From Adhaeretor mobilis (GTDB taxonomy: Bacteria; Planctomycetota; Planctomycetia; Pirellulales; Lacipirellulaceae): a stretch of DNA of 64,000 nucleotides. Each line of letters starts with the position of its first letter. The first letter of the stretch is position 1. A program made the translations under genes and the position numbers. The stretch is from the NCBI RefSeq assembly GCF_007741515.1, contig NZ_CP036263.1, positions 2,295,501 through 2,359,500 on the forward strand, read 5' to 3'. The notes beneath the pieces were generated by a model. It ran no database searches. It saw only the letters and a list, made by a program, of their open reading frames with translations, and was not told the DNA's origin. This document shows, in pieces, positions 59,461 to 64,000 of the stretch.

Positions 59461-60435
59461 ACTCTTCTACCTAAAAAGATCCACCGTCGCGCAGCTTCGG
59501 TTCCTACTCGGTGGGGCTTCACGCTCGTAGAGTTGCTCGTTGTTATCGCTATCATAGGCGTGTTCATTGGGTTGTTGATTCCGGCTGTTCAAGCTGCGCG
59601 CGAGTCCGCTCGGCGCACCTAGTATACAAACAATTTGAAGCAAGTTGGCCTGGGCGTGAACAACTACGAAAGCTCACGCAATAAGTACCCTGCTGGTAAG
59701 TTTTGGTCCGGGCCTCGAGACAAGCCGGAGACGTACTCCCTGGCCTGGTCGGTGGATTTGCTCCCCTATTTGGAGTTAGCCACGGTCTACGACCTAATCA
59801 ATTTCTCAGCTCCGCTGGACCATCCGACGAATCTCGCTGCCACGGGACAAGTGCTGACGGTCTATTTGTGTCCTAGCACTTATCGGCTCGAACCTTTACG
59901 CGGGGAAGATCACAGGCTGTTGCCACTCGCCGGTGGCTTGCCGGGGGCGGGGATGGCCTGCATGGACTACCTTGGAATTTCCGGCCCCGACAAGGATGCA
60001 ATCCACCCTGACACTGGTGAGGAGTACGGTCGCCAGCGCGGTATTTTGATTGGCACAAAGGGCCTACCCAACGATGACAATCTCATTGAGCCGCCCCCAA
60101 TGAAACCGAAGGATGTTGCCGACGGTACCTCTTACACTGTCTGTGTCACAGAGTGCGCGGGGCGTGGTGTCGATATCGACAACGATGAGATTGATTCACT
60201 CAATGGCATCTGAGCTTCAGGCAGCAATGTAGGGCATCTGGAGAAGAGTCCCAACGCCAGCAAACTTCCTAAAGCGTGGTACAAGGAGAGTATGCACTCC
60301 GATCATCCGGCGGGAGTCAATACACTCATGGCCGACGGGAGTGTCAATTTCTTTACTGATTCGCTGGAAGGAGTTATTGTCACGAGTATTTGCTCTCGCG
60401 ATGGCGAGGAGCTGATCGACGAATCGCAGTTCTAG
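59461..60435 (+). pseudogene. DUF1559 pseudopilin gene with two nonsense codons
   Basis: The frame starting near 59461 encodes a complete DUF1559 protein: [31 protein letters not shown], then VGLGVNNYESSRNKYPAG, and at the end HPAGVNTLMADGSVNFF and a natural TAG at 60433-60435. Two in-frame stops interrupt it. TAG at 59620-59622 stands where the family has Gln (R-R-T-Q-C), and TGA at 60211-60213 stands where Trp is plausible (GI-W-ASGSNVG). Both fit single transitions, and no frameshift is present, so the loss is recent. A good start codon is not evident. Confidence 0.8.
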
Positions 60436-60468
60436 ATCCCTGGCTCGTGATCCGTTGCTGGGTGCTAT

Positions 60469-61176
60469 TTACGCCTCTCTGTCACGGCGCACAACGGCTA
60501 CCTCGCCACTACTGTGGGCAGACTGTTCCTCTGGATAGAAGAACAGGTCGATTCTAATCGTATCGCGCAAGAAGTCGATCTGCCCCAACTCGATGCGGCT
60601 GATCTTCAAGCCGGTGCGTTCTTGCAAGTCAGCCACAAGCTGATCGTAGTTTTCTGGCTTGATGAGGTCGATCCGCTCGTAGACCACGCGTTCGCTGAAT
60701 TCCTGTCTCAGCAGAGGCAAACGCTCCAGAAGTTCCGCCAATGCTACGATCATGACATTGGTGAACGCCAGCTCGACGTAGCTCACCTTGCGATTCGCGA
60801 GCGAATTGATCACTGCGATGCCAATTACTATAAACAAATAGGTCATTTCCTTGATGGGAATGGCATCGGTTCGGTATCGCAAAATGCCAAAAATTGCGAA
60901 CAGTCCCAGAGCCATCCCCATCTCCAATTCCATCTTTTTCAAGGTGAAACAGATGAAAAAGACCATGAGGTTGATCATGAAATAGGTAAACACATAATCT
61001 TTGTTGCCCGTCTTTCGGTAGTAAACGATCCCCACGATGACCGATACAAAAACCAAATTCACGAGCAAACGGAACGCCAATTTGTAGAGATCGTTATCGA
61101 AGAATGGAACGCCAAGAAACTCAAACTGGAATGACTCGAGTGTTGAAGTTATGGATTGTGCAAGAGCGGGATGCAT
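60469..61176 (-). CDS. DUF4956 membrane protein
   Basis: A 235-residue protein starting at the ATG at 61176 (MHPALAQSITS). Four hydrophobic segments (LAFRLLVNLVFVSVIVGIVYY, YFMINLMVFFICFTL, ALGLFAIFGILRYR, YLFIVIGIAVINSLA) and the conserved GILRYRTDAIPIKEMTYLF identify the DUF4956 family. The C-terminal 80 residues form a soluble domain (YERIDLIKPENYDQLVADLQERTGLKISRIELGQ). Family members are regularly encoded beside VTC-type polyphosphate polymerases, as here: the VTC gene ends 49 bases upstream. Their exact role is unknown, probably in polyphosphate synthesis or translocation. Confidence 0.88.
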   Translation of the reverse strand: MHPALAQSITSTLESFQFEFLGVPFFDNDLYKLAFRLLVNLVFVSVIVGIVYYRKTGNKDYVFTYFMINLMVFFICFTLKKMELEMGMALGLFAIFGILRYRTDAIPIKEMTYLFIVIGIAVINSLANRKVSYVELAFTNVMIVALAELLERLPLLRQEFSERVVYERIDLIKPENYDQLVADLQERTGLKISRIELGQIDFLRDTIRIDLFFYPEEQSAHSSGEVAVVRRDREA

Positions 61177-61225
61177 GGTGCTTAACCTAAAGGGCAGACT
61201 GTTTAATAGTCTATCGGAGCGGAAC

Positions 61226-62059
61226 TCAAACGTTGGCAATCTTCTGCAAGGATCGCAGTTTGGCTTTGAATCGGTTGTGTTTGAGAGTTGGATTGAGCAT
61301 CGCGCTACCGACACAGTACTTGCTAATGCGTAGCGGACGGATGCCTCTGGCGCGAAATTGCTTGCGAACGGGGGACTGACGATCGTCGCCCGGTTGCTTG
61401 ACTTCCGCGATGATCACCCCAGGGAGCTGCACGGCACGATCGCCTTTATGGAAGCTAAGGCAGGTGTCGATGGTGACTCGCTCCGCAATGTTGTTGTGGA
61501 CTAGAGTCATTCGCAGAAAGCGACTCCAGAGCTGAGGAATCAGGCCATCGAAGCTTTGGTTTTGAAGATCGGGAGCGATAGAATCGAGGAAGCCAGCGTG
61601 TGATTCATCGATCGAGGGCTGGATGTCTGAGAGCGACATCCTCTGCTTGTCAGTGCGACCCTTGCTGTTTTTGAGCTTCACCTCCAAAAAACAAACGCCG
61701 TTGGCATCATACCGACGCATACGGTACTTCCGGCGATTGAGCTTGCCATTGTGATGAGCCTTGTAGCACACCAAGTCAGGCGTATCGAAGTAGAGAGTAC
61801 TATAAGGAGAAAGACGCACTTCCTCCACTTCCAAGGAGCGATAGTTGCCCCGCAGTTCGGGCAGGGTTTCTAGGAGGTCGTCGCTACTCAGCAAATACTT
61901 TGTGTCCGTGCGATTCATCAATTCGAAGCCCGACAACTCATTCAACTGGACCGGGTCGAAATGGCCAAGGAGGTGCTGAAGCTCCCTGTTTTGCTGCTCT
62001 ATAACAGGGCCGGACTCGAATTCACCAGGGCTACAGAGACTGTTCGAGGCAACTGACAT
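61226..62059 (-). CDS. VTC-domain polyphosphate polymerase
   Basis: A 277-residue protein with the tunnel domain of yeast Vtc4-type polyphosphate polymerases. LMNRTDTKYLLSSDDLLETLPEL (residues about 48-70), STLYFDTPDL, KLNRRKYRMRRYDANGVCFLEVKLKNSKGRTDKQRM (about 106-141) and the C-terminal strand VIIAEVKQPGDDRQSP supply the basic and acidic residues of the tunnel. VTC domains polymerise ATP gamma-phosphates into polyphosphate. The cognate DUF4956 membrane protein is the next gene on the same strand, so the two probably act as a membrane-bound pair. Confidence 0.9.
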   Translation of the reverse strand: MSVASNSLCSPGEFESGPVIEQQNRELQHLLGHFDPVQLNELSGFELMNRTDTKYLLSSDDLLETLPELRGNYRSLEVEEVRLSPYSTLYFDTPDLVCYKAHHNGKLNRRKYRMRRYDANGVCFLEVKLKNSKGRTDKQRMSLSDIQPSIDESHAGFLDSIAPDLQNQSFDGLIPQLWSRFLRMTLVHNNIAERVTIDTCLSFHKGDRAVQLPGVIIAEVKQPGDDRQSPVRKQFRARGIRPLRISKYCVGSAMLNPTLKHNRFKAKLRSLQKIANV

Positions 62060-62242
62060 AGCTTACATCTTAACCAAGTCTTAATCTTATGTCTTTCCAG
62101 AGTTGTTGCCTGAAAAGCTTTTTTCTCCTGCTAGGTGAGCCCCTTCGGATATCTTCTGGTTACGGCGACCTAACAAGCCCTGCACAATAGGTTGCTTTCC
62201 AACTTTCCGAATCGACCAACCGCTAAAGCCCCTGAAGCCGTA

Positions 62243-63181
62243 ATGTTTCAGCAGTTATCAGATTACTCCGCTTATCTCGCCGTACGCTTAGTCGTGGGGC
62301 TGGTGCAGGCGCTGCCTTTGAAGGTGGTTGACGATGCTTCCGCACCGCTTGCCCGGCTGATGTGGCGGGTCCTGCGGATTCGCAAGAAAGTTGTCCAGCA
62401 GAATCTGCAGATCGCCTTTCCGCAGGCATCCTCTGAAGAGCACGAGCAGATCGCTCTCGGAATGTGGCGGCACCTGTTCTTAATGATCGCGGAGATTGCC
62501 CACGCTTCGCGCAAGGTGCATCGTACGAATTGGCGAGAGCAATCTTCGATACCCGACATGCCTACGCTCGTTCGACAAATGCTCAGTGGTCGTCCTACGG
62601 TGATTATCTCGGGGCACTTGGGCAATTTCGAGTTGGGTGGTTACCTACTTGGGTTGCATGGATTCCCGACACACACGATTGCTCGCAAGCTCGACAACCC
62701 GTACCTCGATCGTTGGGTTACCGAATTTCGTGGCAAGACGGGGCAGCACATGCTGCCCAAAAATGACAGTAGCCGTCAAATCGCTCATCTACTGGAGAGT
62801 GGCGGCACGCTTGTCCTGCTGGGAGACCAATACGCAGGCGATACGGCTTGCTGGGTCGACTTCTTCGGCAAGCCGGCCTCCACGCATAAAGCGGTGGCGG
62901 TGTTCACGCTCAGCGGCCAGGCTCCCACCGCGATTAGTGCTGTACTGCGAAAAGGCGGCCCGTTGCATTTCGAGATGTGCCTAGCCGATCTTGTCGACCC
63001 AATGGTAGATGACTTTCAGAAGGGGACTATTCCCGCCCTTACCCAGTGGTACACCGATGGACTGGAGCAACTCGTGCGCAAAGCGCCTGAGCAATACTGG
63101 TGGGTCCACCGTCGCTGGAAGGGCACGCCTACTGACCGCCGCGAGCGGCGTCGCAAGCGCCGGGCAAAGCCGGCAGCCTGA
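62243..63181 (+). CDS. LpxL/HtrB-family lysophospholipid (lauroyl) acyltransferase
   Basis: A 312-residue membrane-associated acyltransferase. I use the ATG at 62243 (MFQQLSDYSAYLAVRLV); a TTG at 62192 would add 17 residues. The N-terminal hydrophobic helix is followed by RKKVVQQNLQIAFP and WRHLFLMIAEIAHA. The catalytic H-x4-E motif is ISGHLGNFELGGY near residue 135. RKLDNPYLDRWVTEFRGKTG, GGTLVLLGDQYAGD and WVDFFGKPASTHKAVAVF, and the tail PEQYWWVHRRWK, are typical of lipid A late acyltransferases. It may acylate lipid A or another glycolipid. The C-terminus is very basic (RRERRRKRRAK). Confidence 0.88.
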   Translation: MFQQLSDYSAYLAVRLVVGLVQALPLKVVDDASAPLARLMWRVLRIRKKVVQQNLQIAFPQASSEEHEQIALGMWRHLFLMIAEIAHASRKVHRTNWREQSSIPDMPTLVRQMLSGRPTVIISGHLGNFELGGYLLGLHGFPTHTIARKLDNPYLDRWVTEFRGKTGQHMLPKNDSSRQIAHLLESGGTLVLLGDQYAGDTACWVDFFGKPASTHKAVAVFTLSGQAPTAISAVLRKGGPLHFEMCLADLVDPMVDDFQKGTIPALTQWYTDGLEQLVRKAPEQYWWVHRRWKGTPTDRRERRRKRRAKPAA

Positions 63182-63453
63182 GGGCTACTACGAAATCATA
63201 TTCCCAGTTTCCTTACTGGAATAATTGCCGCGGATTGGCGATCCACTGGTACGCTGCTCCTTGAGTTTGACTTACTTTTTGAGCTTTCGAGCAGGGAATT
63301 CCGGCGAAAGGTTTCCGACGACCCGTTGGCTAGCCTCTGTTCAGAATGACACGAGTATCTCGCTTGACACCCTCCCCGCTGATGCACGGCTCTGTCATAC
63401 TTGTGTGCTTGCCCTTCCGTCACTGAGTTTCAGCCCCGTGGTCAGCTTCGCAC

Positions 63454-64000
63454 GTGTACCGTCTTCGGCCGTTTGAAAATTCGGACCCCCCGCATCTCGC
63501 GGAAATCTGGCGCAGCCAACCGCCCCAGCGCGGTTTGCTCCAGCCGGTCTCCTCGATGCTCTTGGAGTACGGCGTCCTCTCGAAAATGCACTTCGATCGT
63601 CAAGGCCTGATCGTTGCCACGCACGACGAGCGCCCCGTCGGCTTTGTTCACGCAGGTTTCGGACCCGATGACGCAGGCATGGCACTGGACACGAGCTTTG
63701 GCACGACGCATGTCCTGATGTTGCACGCCTCGCATCAGAGTGAAGCTCTGGCCGACGAACTACTTGCTGCCAGCGAAGCCTACCAGCGTACACGCGGAGC
63801 CAAGGTGCTTTACGCCGGTGGAGTGCAGCCGTTGAATTCTTTCTATTTGGGACTGTACGGCGGCAGCGAAATTCCCGGCGTACTACCGACAGACCTCACC
63901 TTCCACGAGGCTTGCCAGCGCGCCAACTACGATGTGGTCGATCAGGTTTGTATCTTCCAGGCAGATCTCGCCAGTTTCCGTCCGCCAGTGTCACGTGAGA
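63454..64000 (+). CDS. GNAT-family N-acetyltransferase, cut by the window edge
   Basis: An open frame runs from the GTG at 63454 to the end of the window (182 codons, no stop). It begins YRLRPFENSDPPHLAEIW, the usual first strand and helix of GNAT proteins. LIVATHDERPVGFVHAGFG and LMLHASHQSEALADELLAASEAYQRTRGAKVLYAGGVQP give the acetyl-CoA-binding strand-helix pattern, although the canonical R/Q-x-x-G-x-G/A loop is weak. The later part (FYLGLYGGSEIPGVLPTD ... FHEACQRANYDVVD) suggests a second, partial GNAT repeat. The substrate is unknown. The start is tentative. Confidence 0.65.
   Translation, partial: MYRLRPFENSDPPHLAEIWRSQPPQRGLLQPVSSMLLEYGVLSKMHFDRQGLIVATHDERPVGFVHAGFGPDDAGMALDTSFGTTHVLMLHASHQSEALADELLAASEAYQRTRGAKVLYAGGVQPLNSFYLGLYGGSEIPGVLPTDLTFHEACQRANYDVVDQVCIFQADLASFRPPVSRE

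Noticed and set aside
1..64000. CRISPR array, tRNA or rRNA genes, integrase or transposase genes, exosortase gene
   Set aside because: Looked for and not found; no regularly spaced direct repeats, cloverleaf-like segments or recombinase motifs were seen, though a covariance-model search could not be run.

Overview
The window reads as chromosomal DNA of a planctomycete, most likely of the Pirellulales (Lacipirellulaceae-like). The evidence is the combination of many PEP-CTERM secreted proteins with dockerin-like segments, DUF1559 pseudopilins, an ECF sigma/FecR pair, a LEPR-XLL surface protein, a dispersed mur/fts gene set with decayed members, and a GxxExxY protein. Assignment below order level is inference. 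No tRNA, rRNA, CRISPR array, transposase or integrase was recognised.

Layout. 1-431 is the tail of a PEP-CTERM protein. 573-4528 carries a secreted EEP-family hydrolase and a nucleoside-catabolism run (deoC, two tandem purine nucleoside phosphorylases) interrupted by an inverted-repeat element that encodes a deleted GxxExxY protein. 4690-14279 is an accessory block, all on the minus strand: membrane acyltransferase, GH114-like protein, DUF4832 protein, two paralogous PEP-CTERM proteins, a DUF1559 pseudopilin, a FecR-type anti-sigma and its ECF sigma. 14677-20290 holds recQ, murG, a lone MurF C-terminal domain and a MurE homologue with lost active-site motifs. 20663-26246 is mixed (HTH-EIIA protein, pseudo-receiver, ImmA/IrrE-like, UDG-like, PEP-CTERM). 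26247-30473 is a housekeeping run (rimO, pgsA, CPBP protease, ispG). 30716-37707 has a lipoprotein metallopeptidase, a GspF-like protein, two nucleobase deaminases (one is ade), a low-complexity RGG protein and an isochorismatase. 37860-39939 is hslVU. 40530-49587 has a dienelactone hydrolase, a vanadium haloperoxidase-like protein, tsaE, thiL, csrA, ftsQ, murB, trmL and an oxidoreductase. 49580-60435 is a decaying accessory zone: frameshifted EEP gene, peroxidase remnant, zinc metallopeptidase, heme peroxidase, dockerin pseudogene, giant LEPR-XLL protein, PEP-CTERM protein and a DUF1559 gene with two nonsense codons. 60469-63181 has a DUF4956/VTC polyphosphate pair and an LpxL-like acyltransferase, and a GNAT gene runs off the right edge.

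Two structural patterns stand out. First, displaced copies of gene 3' ends. A 78-bp copy of the recQ 3' end lies 10 kb away, beyond the accessory block. A 43-bp copy of the hslU 3' end lies beyond a small inserted gene. A decayed copy of a peroxidase 3' end lies beyond a metallopeptidase gene. In each case the order is intact gene, cargo, displaced gene end in the same orientation. Second, at least five inverted-repeat elements begin or end 6 to 29 nt from a stop codon (deoC, ispG, ade, hslV, murB). Three of them split operon neighbours, and one contains the GxxExxY gene.

Functionally the window mixes core metabolism (purine/deoxynucleoside salvage, isoprenoid, phospholipid, thiamine, protein quality control, tRNA and ribosomal protein modification) with secreted, sorted or surface proteins typical of planctomycetes. 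Peptidoglycan genes persist as fragments of the classic dcw order, with murG and murB well conserved and MurE/MurF partners eroded.
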